Positions 41,801-48,800 of a stretch of DNA of 64,000 nt are shown here, one piece after another. A program made the position numbers and the translations under genes. Position 1 is the first letter of the stretch; the number at the start of each line of letters is the position of its first letter. Under the pieces are notes generated by a model. That model was given only the letters and a program-made list of their open reading frames with translations. It did no database searches and had not been told where the DNA came from. Origin of the DNA: Ardenticatenaceae bacterium (lineage in GTDB: Bacteria > Chloroflexota > Anaerolineae > Promineifilales > Promineifilaceae); assembly GCA_020634245.1 (NCBI GenBank), contig JACKCC010000022.1, positions 56,048 through 120,047 on the forward strand. The letters run 5' to 3'.

Positions 41801-42820
41801 ATCAACCGGGTGATGGGTGAAGACGGCGGTTCCATTGCTTTCAGTTTCAACAGCAGTGACGTTGATGGCGACTCTTTGAATTGGGATGTGTTAGGCGGAA
41901 CGGGAACGGCCGTTATCAGCAGCACCTACGGCAGCGGCAACAGCAGCATCGACCTCAACTACACGCCGCAGACTGATTCGGTTGGCCTGGACAGCTTCAC
42001 CGTGCAGGTGAGCGACGGCTGGCTGACCGATACCGTCACCGTCAATATCATGCTCACTCCGGCTGATGATCCGCCGCGCGCTGCAGATGATTTCATCACG
42101 CTGGTGCCAGGTGACAACGGCAAACCTATGTTGATCAACGTAATGGCCAATGATGTCGAAGTGGATGGCCAGACGCTGTCGCTGACCGGCCTGGGTAGCC
42201 CCAGCTTGACCGGGACAGCCCAAATCAGCGGCGGCAAGGTCATCTACACGCCCACCCTGACCCTGGGCGAAACGGAAACCTTCACTTATACCATCTCCGA
42301 TGGCGGGTTGGAAGATACGGCCGTTATCCAGGCCACGATGGTCGAGGGGGATGCCAGCGGTCGGCCGGATGACTCCGTCACTCTGCCCGGCATAGGCGAC
42401 AACGGGTCGATAACTGTCCAGGTGTCGATTCCGCCAGACGTGGCTGGAACGGATGACTTTACGTTGGTGTACCGGGAAACAGCCGTGGCCGGCCCGGCCC
42501 CGCAAAATTACAAATTCGCCGGATTGGCCTTCACGCTGGATGCCTACGTCAACGGCGTGGTGACATCGCCCTACACCCTGACCAATCCCATCACGTTAAC
42601 CATTACCTACAGCGACGCCGATATTGCCAACATCATGGGCGGTGAGCAAGACCTCAACTTGTGGTATTGGACCGGCAGCGAATGGAGCAGTGCAGGCATC
42701 ACGCTGGTGGCCGAAGATTTGGACAACAACCAATTGACCTACACCATCAGCCACCTGACGGAGTTTGCTCTGTTCGGTTGGGATGGGTATCACGTCTATC
42801 TACCAGTGGCTATTCGGTAA
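26810..42820 (+). CDS. Giant secreted multidomain surface protein (5336 aa)
   Basis: A 16-kb intact gene. I chose the ATG at 26810 (MNNKFKRLF, AAGGA 7 nt upstream); it gives a clean signal peptide ending VKA-Q. Order by rough residue: membrane hairpin 337-387; TSP3-type Ca-binding repeats 440-545; helical region ending in a three-helix hydrophobic block 1127-1211; second TSP3 set 1434-1644; Ig-like 1784-2010; seven FG-GAP motifs (DVNGDGMADLIIG type) 2080-2440; beta-helix 2487-2684; Kelch/propeller-like repeats 2720-3250; two more beta-helices 3337-3840; Ig-like 3857-4150; a DOMON/CBM9-like part 4244-4464; Ig-like to about 4890; three cadherin-like repeats 4900-5174; and a terminal module ending HVYLPVAIR. 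It is probably an adhesin or surface-layer/filament protein. Roles of the membrane blocks are unclear. Confidence 0.88.
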   Translation: MNNKFKRLFITLLLGIGLVIFLLQSVVLLPVKAQTDPCSGNEQANGAVPECNGEQRGASGISSLAWLQQQITADKTPRPEQALADAYQRILDAGAYDFTAESQQTLLPRPLPEMIGQTDQRLDAHIDGEVTLPDETLLSLSIDGLGLDPTPVSVLQEGGNSYYLQEGEKIPFDNPLGITSPSGDYLSYLAAAENVQLCESDDAPFATAVSCYTYDINGQRYAEHVRDQMQAQLASSPAAPPPGVEYELAPSPVLTSMSGAGRVWLDENGLPLRQAVDMSLPELNDYYDADVRLVVDYHFDADAVTAVKAAQPLATFLSIPLPSPETVVNQVEESLPNTVVFLLVIVIIALFVIWHRRRWMYSFFAISLSLLMVLTPLLQILSLITYDKRRAYAAASTVTLTDIVEQAVSETSAPTTTNAGLETTTAAVQPYQPDIYCGMGSNSDRDGDGLADDAEYCLGTDPNMADSDYDGVNDGVEVAGFTFNNKTWYSDPMNADSNMDGRSDGDEWMQDNITTTWDLDQDLLPNVWDNDDDGDGVADKRDLSPASFTNYFLNPDYDGQPITDTFNFNITGQYNGYVYVDMQVQPENLSHLRYGMTPLDWGYDAKGQIQDLDDSANDIRLIPMLSVEANAVPNGDLSNDYHVTVMQDTDTDGYRQMLLPLALVGTGGASEAFALRMAYGPETLATLPQAGIRWRNAQIVWLVQGKIDSQNSNGDITTKDQPVHMYYEPATRLTGWLVTKSGQFNSAILGTPDMPADDRQLFQLLFGLSGSYLQYPQVTLSEIVARFSGANTPIAEKWGVTTTVKIDVPITPYAHFEAGTKDLNNRVKTFVTNNYSLDQNNVMIIASESNMGLFGQDDLDSFNPNLNALGVNLNDVYLIAQRSLELHMRKGWDVVANADFSTAVSNRIDSAAKTAKLNLQDQYPGITSDQLSALTLGFYETWQYGRNSMMNIDGVNISDGTNSDQALYERYYLTPLNKFNDPANMSTLPGYLVEVGNFAQKGSGLIFSGGPAQAYRYLQANAQEARDMGFSASLANFINHVDQAIVSIQGTADVKDGRNWAEKLAASTWYTHSKSIAMNAIASADTAYDTVDAIKKATKGVTGTIKQAKTALSALKKTATSLKQVSKVGIALLILDIAVQIGMFIATGDFSPGAIAGLLAGILLSIMLFIIALNPIGAIIVAIVGIVDLILMLVGLGDYAISGYVTKFMALSFYSSAALSRLKSDSIAFTDRETGLADENMGYMVGNRFEVSDQFKAVLEIPKSDWSDDFAFTRLKQEVAKWGGISTKYLYQSWACAEFTVTGWDTLRFIGTTCPNLEMGYDPTYTPSKESVGFQNPLSGEILFHKSGANLALNINTKITARTYNLNGGIVNIFTSGSMMSFDPFTLTLPDDMEDEDKADWKPQTIYLDILPFSIDEFWTWSSKENGRILTNFDPDGDGMTTKDEINARLGSNAYYTLNNAVGSAVFSYDFNNLDQLLAAWETEFNGTTVEQTLINLGKCPTGTNWSNLCDTKTTVFWLTSDSDGDGLSDKFEYDNVGKLGTNFADSDSDNDGLSDGFEYQIGTSINITDTDGDGLTDDVEVYHPTANGTWEGGYVIQLPAYGAVGPNGRDTINVRVFSDPRSKDTDGDGLDDAAEKESGTSPTAYNRAPRVTLTGQPWAVSPSGVGAVYVAPGDAVTLTSRLEVLPPYTVTEMLSLQMPSNAIYFATTPGLNGSRSVPNTGVTLRPEWDFANNVAQPWEYLYATTKAWSAYSLSYSQVGTATLRLPFGKNNAVQESSVPIVVDADNPTFGLMTPAHGELIGGGVSHYVMGGSSADRTSWVDHIDLSIPGSGNVTLTDTLNLSPWAYTWQLPSDGIYTVYGRSTDYVGHTSTQDSIQVMIDNTAPSVNVNLVDGTVYGPPQNSDVITITLNGSASENYSGLTRVQISTDEGPWREVWTQETATVTNTTYTNFGGPFGQRATGATWNAEWTLPNIESVQGYHSLRVRAFDVAGNWPAYIERTIIIDVLPPTDDLVNRAYLNEYPHVPANEVHTFSGVVNDVGNVPQPSRPVELAGNLDSINDATIWLGLDNINENNADVNVAWIGDFNGDRRGDLLVGLPASADGAGRVAVVYGRAGNWPVPNEQEMLADSRTSFIGLPGAGIGLQAKAAGDVNGDGMADLIIGDAVNNRVYLILGSPKYLGSSLLLDGPIGYNVRSLQVPNGQQIGHNLGAAGDVNGDGYDDLLIGVTGSLDAAYLLLGQPNPIWESDDIDQHAAARIMGAGTAVLAAAGDLDGDFRDEFIVGINNTLYLFAGRGTYAPRAGSYLYLTSSPVASFSSADALPTSAALGDVNGDNLGDFIYSDGSSQHLVYGDAALSDGSWSTAAYNLGAGFLAAPGDVDNDGLADILIGGNGSAYLILGSDAGTVQSTISGVVNAASVSYAAGADLNSDGSSDLLLVPTAASAQAAATTSDNTADLPLTWVPRLSEQTLDTFVGSNNWPPVASTDAYVNGDGVCHGLTPCYPTIQAAVDVRYGGDLIIVQPGVYNSFIVDGNVRNYNNLTIRGINTDAVFVDANGSSYAALIRNAASVHLEQMTLRNASYGVQLDDAGVGGHKSNQLTNRTILDHLLIYDASAYDIYIDRSSTVTVSNSTLVRAGNHVGVDMSGPFDATVDAGWQAEPNTPDAFYDGGGLAAFDDIILYCTGGGGRSCKWKHAQDANWFIPWAPPDDLEPGSTLAAGSDGQFYVVAAPGWSDVDAAPEQIVTIWSEGLTVSQIDGHLLAVPQLGQGFFEWNGSSWDSYSDSNVPNTNYQAIAENPTNGDVAIAAAWYGVFIWDGIQFTNIVTDNIVSLVYDSQGNLFAPKRTIGNISLEKYDGSQWTKIADLDSDPVMTVDDQNSIYVADGSSMFRHDGSTNWYIPSVGSITNTVRSLAYDETIDKLFACTVSGIARYDNGSWTMLPPVTTGAGTSSVGSCDDLTYSGQIFASGEWHEETPEGDLEINLASWNDFDGQWYPIGTNELCVSGEPQWCSVDSMAGGKHGIFIAGRDFYDLGDDDYATSYQKIAHYHFSTSVYSTTLNAWATVASPPVVGSGASMAGNNDGKLALIAGNGTDRVYTYDIVTDKWDSNDTLETDGVRTPITVTASAMTFDGNWLYAIMDGGEFCSSGDGRYWSCYSEGDIDESTMGTIDGGVSLTYDPKFDTFYAFTGGNGSNMLRYNTQSNTWELLPSERFTPSPIKPGAGLVFIPGEEGNSLYAVEGNYIGSNTGFWRYPVPEPNKIGFENSAVVVPPGGTTANWLNLTDPLPEDFNFRVGTGSLWFNSTGLPNNGGYLPRTTADPFLDASHDVYRMGQPGYTVGYHTYTEPVTATTTTGIQAAINTGANQVIVKSGIYEEDVYLVNGVEVIGANPDWTIIRPLFGSTANALVRSAGATGASFSRFTLDGENSELDGFAVTGNAANVTLQRALIYDTGTAVTIDGVDSDLEVANVTAAHSNNGLAATSCASIDVRNSVFAYHNGAGLSHEGCAAVQLHTYNLYWANASDFGGAADAGAAELFLDPNFVDAMDYDFRTYNYSPIIDAGNPTDPAPPGAGSRADIGYVEQGRINFYVDDSYCDICINDGLTWQVDAFDTIQDALNAANNALLNLNPSYVDVPQLVVGVAPGTYHEQVTLPSHVLLMGSGAEVTTLDGDGGTAVTANGVTNSGIRDLTITNADTAVLVTGASNAIDIRHNIFTNNTTGLLVTGRGTAALEYNTLVNNGTGVAADGPGSWTVMMHNIIVGSNTGASAGNNGQIFTDYNLYYNTLDFVGATTGGNDITGQNPLFAGGGAPYRLSETSPAVDAAASDAIVPAGGGVLADLGYSELLAAPVTLLLGQENLSTVMGNSGVAAVEYGVVTVADPTTAVTATLPSTWTSITLDSPGETYSYWSADYTPQTEGLQRFYSRATDMVGNQEDDQLDWYDGSFVVDSTPPVVQWLLPPNSASLQSPLELRAQVSDYAAGEFSVEEKDIYFEVNGQRYQASWAAEPWNEDAGQPRIFRAWVDLAVDSYSSVTAVAEDKAGNVTSDSSLSFTVTGTAAPDNTAPNLTIAQPVDGSWVTRIVTFTGTAVDSGSGIAFVEVSVDGGSTWRPATVSGSDWSLVWEGPEDEAFVSYPAWVRATDHAGNVTSTPLQFTIDEVAPAGLLPMTFNFAEGSHFDAVTNLDMNWQPPIDASGIMTTLLTVDQISDTIPLDVVVGTTAVASLNANGDWYAHLAAVDAAGNAVLYHYGPWHVGINQGLAFGQRQQSIIIDGYVDVANNEWQLATEYLDDDERTIGSPVTYSPGDQQSFLTTWDANNIFMAWRGAWWTLDGELWIYINSGAGGSNQMIQPLASAPGAGLPFDADYAVQITDPLTGTLWEYSGGWQVSVQDWAFAQGSSGDTEIRLPLFGTSNLETLAFGLGDDGNIWAIFPATNALNPVVAAAPAPTLAGLDGIMAVAPSGWQTYHWDDITTVTDVAANQPQAAGLELSMASNPTPMVMPGPNSTIEYVVRLTNHEDSTLTGKQIAFIAIPFDGVIHESIVGASCATTNPWQCTLDPLPPGASTITLTMRLASDLTGIEQVSMFAMLQDSTIPPEFNTQSDIHHLADSLPPEVSLLSAPYATLGSQTFFGTADDGNGIGVDYVEVRPAGGSWQRVEGTSFWTADLTVSPFSQHGDVWEFEVRAVDLYGQMSAPLLVSFTVDLLAPVIALDIPAGFNETFNDVTGTVNDSPSGSETVQLLVQIDDQPWREASIFAPNDVGEQTFLWTWNTPAEDYISHTMQIQAVDLMGNMSSLAQPQTVWVDNVTPVITVTNTLTQVVVQDYRPGVGVGGPVISGQVTDGGGLAQVQVFVELPDGTSYRETAVLANEQWQYTPVLQLVGDYRLRVEAQDLLGNAIASEYYNLNVIAAPDSYYNTFYTQEDTPLSFEPLFNDLDLDGDILSVDAVAEPEHGTAVISPTTWIIYTPTLNFNGTDVFTYTASDGVLTDTATVTITVTPVNDPPVIGGSNPINRVMGEDGGSIAFSFNSSDVDGDSLNWDVLGGTGTAVISSTYGSGNSSIDLNYTPQTDSVGLDSFTVQVSDGWLTDTVTVNIMLTPADDPPRAADDFITLVPGDNGKPMLINVMANDVEVDGQTLSLTGLGSPSLTGTAQISGGKVIYTPTLTLGETETFTYTISDGGLEDTAVIQATMVEGDASGRPDDSVTLPGIGDNGSITVQVSIPPDVAGTDDFTLVYRETAVAGPAPQNYKFAGLAFTLDAYVNGVVTSPYTLTNPITLTITYSDADIANIMGGEQDLNLWYWTGSEWSSAGITLVAEDLDNNQLTYTISHLTEFALFGWDGYHVYLPVAIR

Positions 42821-42834
42821 TTGGGAATAAAACC

Positions 42835-45762
42835 ATGAAGCATTCGCCTTATTCTGTATTACGGCCGTTCATCTTGACCTTTGTTCTGCCTGGCATGGTA
42901 CTGGCTCTGCTGGCAATGAGCGTTAACGCCTCCTGGATGCAAACGACACTGGTGTCCGATGAGTCCATCATCGTTAACAGCAGCGCCGACAATACAACAG
43001 CCGGTGACGGCATCTGTACGCTGCGCGAAGCCATCGCCAACGCCAACAGTGCCAGCGACACCACCGATGGCGACTGCGTTGTTGACAGTGTCATCACCTT
43101 CGACCCGGCGCTCGACGGACAAACCATCACGCTTAACGGCAGCGAGCTAAGTCTGACCGGCCACATGACCATCAATGGCCCCGGCGCGCAGTTGCTGACT
43201 ATCAGCGGCGGCGACGTTTCCCGTGTCTTCAATGTTGGCAGCAGCGGCGTGGTCGAAATCAGGGGGGTGACGATTGCTAACGGCCGTGTCACCAGTAGCA
43301 ACGGCGGCGGCATCAACAACGCCGGTACGCTGGTTTTGAGCTACAGCACAGTGGCCCAAAACGCCATCGCCAGTGGCGGCGTCACCAACGGCGGCGGCAT
43401 CCACAACAGCGGTGTCATGACCATCACTCACAGCGCCATCATCAGCAACACCAATGCGGGTACGACGGCGCGCGGCGGCGGCGTGGCCGGGACGGCGGGG
43501 CGGCTGGCCATCCTGAACAGCACGATTAGCGGCAACAACTCCAATATTTGGGGCGGCGGTGTTCACAATACCGGCTCCAGCACACTGCTTATCGATCACA
43601 GCACGATTGCCCGGAACACGGCCGTTACCTTTTGGGGCGGTGGTCTCCTGGTGGAGAACAATACGGCCGTCACCATCAAAAACAGCATCCTGGCCGAAAA
43701 CGAGGACAACTCCGGCCCCCGTGAATGCTACTACTTTGGCACAGCACCCACTTCGCAGGGGTACAATGTGGTTGAAAATCGCGGCAACTGCCCGTTTAAC
43801 GCAGCCGGCGATGTGACGGCCCAGGATGCCCATCTTGGCACATTTGGGAACAGCGGCGGCCCAGCCACCGACTACACCGGCCAGCCAACCGATCCGAATG
43901 GGCAGGCCACCTGGACGATTGCCTTACTGTCCAACAGTCCGGCCATCGACCGCATTCCCAATGGCGTCAACGGCTGCACCCTCACCCATTTCACCGACCA
44001 GCGGGGCTACGTTCGCGCCGACGCCTGCGACAGCGGCGCGTTTGAGTACGACGGCATCCAGCTCACGGTGGACGTGGCGGTCGATGATGACAATCCCGGC
44101 CCCAGCCAGATTATCACTTACACCGTGGTAGCCGCCATTGCCGACAGCGGCCCCATCGACGTGACCGGCATCATTGTCACCGACAGCTTACCGGCGTACA
44201 TCAATTACATCGGCCCGGTAACGGCCGTTGGCAGCACCACCCCCAATGACCCGCCCACCCTGGTAAATGGATTGACCCTGGCCCAGGGCACGGCCGTTAC
44301 CTTCACTTTTCCCGTTTCCGTCAGCATTGGACTGAAGGGTGGAACGGAGATCGTTAATCCGGTGGCGGCCAACAGCGCCGAAACGGCCGTTCCCGCCGCT
44401 AACTCACAAACGCTCATCGTCCGCAATGTGCCGCCAGTAGCCGTGGCCGATACGCCGACGGTGGATGAAGACAGCGGTACGACCAATTTCACCGTGCAGG
44501 CCAATGATTACGATCTGAACTGGGACAGCCTGACCATTTCGGCTGTGGGGGGAACCAATAACGGGGGCACGGCCGTTACCGACAACAACAGCATCGACTA
44601 CACCCCCACGCTTAACTTCAACGGCACCGAAGTCTTCACCTACACCCTGTCCGACGGCCTTTTGAGCCACACCACCAGCGTGACCGTGACGGTCACGCCG
44701 GTGAACGATGCGCCGGTCATCGACGACAGCAGCACTATCAGCTTGACTGTCGCTGAAGATAGTTTGCTGCCCCCGTTTCATTTAACGGCCAGCGATGTGG
44801 ATGGCGATGTGCTAACCTGGCGTGTGGCTGATGCAGCGGGAACGGCCGTGATCAGCAGCACCAATGCCCTCACCAGCAGCGCCGCCATCACCTACACGTT
44901 GGGCGCCGATTTTGTCGGTCTGGACAGCTTCGAGATTCAAGCCGGGGATGGGGCGCTGACCGATACGGTGACCGTCAACATCACCGTCACGCCGCTCAGC
45001 GACCCGCCGCAGGCCGCCGATGATTTCGTCATTGTGGTTCCGGCTGACAGCGGCACGCCAATCGTCATTGACGTGTTGACTAACGATGTGGAAGTAGATG
45101 GCGAGACACTGCTTTTGGAAAATGTCGGCCAGCCCAATTTAGGCGGTGCGGCGCAAATCAGCGGCACGCTGGTGGTTTACACGCCCACCCTCACTCTGGG
45201 GCAGACGGAGACGTTTGCTTACACGGTGTCGGATGGGCATTTGGTAGATACGGCCGTTATCCGAGTCAAAATGCTCAACGGATTGGGCAGCGGTCGTCGT
45301 GGTGAAACCATGACCGTTGGCAGTATTGGCAGCAGCCAGGCGATGACGGTCAGCATCGACATTCCGACCAATGTGATTGGGACGACTGAGAATTTTGGGC
45401 TGGTGGTAGGGGAAACGGCCGTTTCCCCGCAGCCACTGGACGAATACCATCCGGCGGGACTCAATCTCACTCTGGATGCCTACCTGGATGGCGTTTTGAC
45501 CTCACCTTTTACCATGACAGCGCCCGTCACCCTGACCATCACTTACAGCGAGGATGGCCTTTCCCACCTCATTCGTGGCGAACGTGACCTGGCCCTCTAT
45601 TTCTGGTCGGGCAGCGAATGGGACAGCGATGGTATCACGCTTGTCGAACATGATATGGACAATAACCGCATCGTATTTGCCCTGAATCATTTAACGGACT
45701 TTGCATTATTTGGCTGGGATGGTTTCCCGGTTTACCTGCCCATCATTCTGGGTGGTTCCTAG
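42835..45762 (+). CDS. CSLREA-motif secreted beta-helix / cadherin-like protein
   Basis: Start at 42835 (MKHSPYSVLRPF, 14 nt after the giant gene's stop) gives 975 residues with a signal peptide. The motif CTLREAIANAN (about residues 62-72) is the CSLREA domain that precedes right-handed beta-helix repeats, here Gly-Gly-rich GGGIxNxGT units to about 410. A DUF11-type repeat (about 420-525), cadherin-like VCBS repeats (DEDSGT... and two more, about 535-800) and a ~150-residue terminal module follow, ending PVYLPIILGGS. The last parts closely match the end of the giant protein and of the next gene. Secreted or cell-surface; likely the same operon. No catalytic residues seen. Confidence 0.88.
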   Translation: MKHSPYSVLRPFILTFVLPGMVLALLAMSVNASWMQTTLVSDESIIVNSSADNTTAGDGICTLREAIANANSASDTTDGDCVVDSVITFDPALDGQTITLNGSELSLTGHMTINGPGAQLLTISGGDVSRVFNVGSSGVVEIRGVTIANGRVTSSNGGGINNAGTLVLSYSTVAQNAIASGGVTNGGGIHNSGVMTITHSAIISNTNAGTTARGGGVAGTAGRLAILNSTISGNNSNIWGGGVHNTGSSTLLIDHSTIARNTAVTFWGGGLLVENNTAVTIKNSILAENEDNSGPRECYYFGTAPTSQGYNVVENRGNCPFNAAGDVTAQDAHLGTFGNSGGPATDYTGQPTDPNGQATWTIALLSNSPAIDRIPNGVNGCTLTHFTDQRGYVRADACDSGAFEYDGIQLTVDVAVDDDNPGPSQIITYTVVAAIADSGPIDVTGIIVTDSLPAYINYIGPVTAVGSTTPNDPPTLVNGLTLAQGTAVTFTFPVSVSIGLKGGTEIVNPVAANSAETAVPAANSQTLIVRNVPPVAVADTPTVDEDSGTTNFTVQANDYDLNWDSLTISAVGGTNNGGTAVTDNNSIDYTPTLNFNGTEVFTYTLSDGLLSHTTSVTVTVTPVNDAPVIDDSSTISLTVAEDSLLPPFHLTASDVDGDVLTWRVADAAGTAVISSTNALTSSAAITYTLGADFVGLDSFEIQAGDGALTDTVTVNITVTPLSDPPQAADDFVIVVPADSGTPIVIDVLTNDVEVDGETLLLENVGQPNLGGAAQISGTLVVYTPTLTLGQTETFAYTVSDGHLVDTAVIRVKMLNGLGSGRRGETMTVGSIGSSQAMTVSIDIPTNVIGTTENFGLVVGETAVSPQPLDEYHPAGLNLTLDAYLDGVLTSPFTMTAPVTLTITYSEDGLSHLIRGERDLALYFWSGSEWDSDGITLVEHDMDNNRIVFALNHLTDFALFGWDGFPVYLPIILGGS

Positions 45763-45871
45763 ATTCGTGACCCATGATCCGTAAACTGTTTTCTAGCAGA
45801 TTTCCCATCGGATTACCGGATATGGATTACCGAATACGGGTCTTGACAATGACCAATCGGAGACTGAAATC

Positions 45872-48800
45872 GTGAGAAAATCAAGCTCTCTTAACATTTT
45901 ACTGGCATTCTTTCTGGGTGTAATCCCGATTTTGGCTCTGCTTTGGGGGTTGGGTGGTCTGCCGGCCGCTTATGCTGTGACTATCACGGTCAATACGGCA
46001 AACGATGAATATAACGAAGATGGTGACTGTTCATTGCGGGAAGCAATCATGGCTGCCAACAATGATATTGCCGTAGATGCATGTGGCCCTGGAGCTGGGC
46101 GGGATACCATTCAATTCAGTCTGCCCACTCCGGCCGTGATCACCCTGACCCAAGGGCAGTTGATGGTCGAGAAACAAGGCGTCACTATCGCTGGCCCGGG
46201 CGATGAACTGCTGGCCATCAGCGGTAACGACACGTTCCGGGTATTTGATGTGGCGGCGGGGATTCCCATTACGCTTTCTAACTTGACTGTACGGAACGGC
46301 CGTACCGTCCTTGATGGTGGCGGGCTGCGGGCTGGTGGTGCTGTCACGTTAATCGATACCAATTTCACTGACAATATGGCCGGTGATGATGGCGGCGCGG
46401 TTGACGTGCTGGGCAATTTAACACTGATCGACACGAATATTCTGAGCAATACGGCCGCCGGGCAGGGCGGCGGCATCAACAGCTTTGGCCCGGCAACCAC
46501 ACTTGGCGGCGGTCTGTTTCAAAACAATCACGCCGGTGATATTGCCGGTGGTTTGTATGCTGACAAAACATTACAGATTGATGGCACCCAGTTTACGGGC
46601 AATTCGGCGCAAAACTATGCTGGCGCCGTCTGGGCCTGGCAAAGTGCCGTTATTCAAAACAGCACTTTTGCCACTAATACAACTCACAATCTGGACATCG
46701 GCGCATTGTACGTCCGCTATAACCTGGCGCTGACTGATACGATGTTTATCAGCAATACGGCCCATGCCAATGGTGGGGCGGTTCTGGTTGGCGGCGATGC
46801 CCGGATTTTGAATGGCGCATTTGCCGGTAACGCGGCCGAAACGGGGTGTGCCGGTGCTGTGGCCGTTTCCGGCAGCATGTGGGTGACGAATACGCATTTT
46901 ATTGACAATGTGGCGGCGACTAATGGTGGCGCGGTTTTGCTGACGGGAGGCGACGGCCGTTTTCTAAACACCCTTTTAGCCCGCAACAGCGCCAGCACGG
47001 GCAGCGCCTTCTACCTGGCCCACAGCGGCGGCGTAGCCATTACCCACGCCACCATCGCCGGACCGGAACAGGCAGCTGACAATGCCATCTACATCAACAG
47101 CAGCGGAACGGCCGTTATCAGTCATAGCATTATCGGCGGTTACACCACAGGTATTGACGTTACCGCCGGGAACGTGAGCGAAGATTACACTCTCTTCTAT
47201 GATACATTCCTGACCGGCGGTGCTGTGACCAGCGGCGGCCACAGTTTTGAGGGTGATCCCGCTTTTATCGATCCGGCCAATAATGACTATCATCTCAGCG
47301 CCAGCAGCGAGGCGCTCAATACTGGCGGGGACAGCGGCATTGTGGTCGATGGCGACGGTGATGTCCGGCCCGGCGGTGGCAGTGTTGACATTGGCTGTGA
47401 TGAGACGATTTATGTCTCGGATGTGACGATTGCCAAAAAGGTAAACGCCACCCCACTGGCCGGAGAACCCATTGTTTATACCATCGCCTTCACCAACACG
47501 GGAACCGCGCAGCTGCCTCGTTTGGTGTTGACTGATGCCATTCCGGCGCAGGTAACGGCCGTCCACATCATCAGCAGTGGTGTTGCTTTAACCGGCTTCG
47601 CAATAGATGCCACGTACGTCTGGCGGGCGCACAGCCTGGCCCCTGGCGCAGGCGGTGTGATTACAGTCAGCGGCACGCTGGCCGACCCATTGCCGCGCGG
47701 TATTTTTACAAATACCGTCACTATTGCCACGATTGCTGTTGAATCGGATTTGAGCAACAACAGCGCCTCCGCCAGCCTGACGGTTCCCAACCTCGCCCCG
47801 GTAGCGGTGAATGATGTGTTGACGATTGCCGAAGACACGGCCGTTACCCTCACTCCATTGGCTAACGATATCGACGGTGATCCGCTGCACATTGTGTCAT
47901 TTGGCCAGGCAGCGTTGGGAACGGCCGTGCTCAGCGGCATCCAACAAATCGCCTACACACCCACGTCCAACATCTTTGGTACAGATACGTTCACCTACAC
48001 CGTCGGCGACGACGAACTCACTGATTCGGCAACTATTACTATCACGATTACGCCGGTCAATGATGCGCCGGTTATCACCGAAGGGGCTACTGTTCCCATC
48101 ACGATGAGTGAAGACAGCAGTCCAACGCCCTTCCAATTGACACTGCACGCGGCCGACGTAGATAACGATCCGCTGACCTGGTCGGTGACGGCACAGGCGG
48201 TGCACGGCACGGCGGCAGCGGCGGCCGGCCCTGCCGTTGCGAGTATTGTCACCTACACGCCTGCCCCCAACTATGCCGGGCCAGACAGTTTTGTAGTTAA
48301 TGTGACTGACGGCGACTTGAGTGATTCGATCACAATCACCTTAATGCTCGATCCGGTAAACGATACGCCCATGGCGGTCGATGACACGGCCGTTGCCTTA
48401 CACTCGCGGCTCGACGGAACGATCCAACTATTTGCTGGCGGCCCCGACGGCAGCCTGAACGTACTCAGCAATGATGGCGATATTGAGAATAGTCCGCTGA
48501 TCGTGGTTGATGTCAGTACCGGCGAGTATGGCGGTGTGGTTGATTTGGAAAGTGACGGCCGTTTATTCGATTACACACTGCCGGGTTATTTTAGCGGCGT
48601 GGAACGGTTCCTCTACACCATGAGTGATGGGGAGCTGGCGGATACGGCCGTTATCAGTATCACCGTCGTCAATGGCTTGAATGGGGGCATGAGCGGGGAC
48701 ACATTTGCCGTGTCGGCCATCGGCCAGGACAGCGCCTTCACCGTGACTACAGCCGTTGCGGCCGAAGGGGATGATTTCACTCTGATCTTTGATGTGCCGG

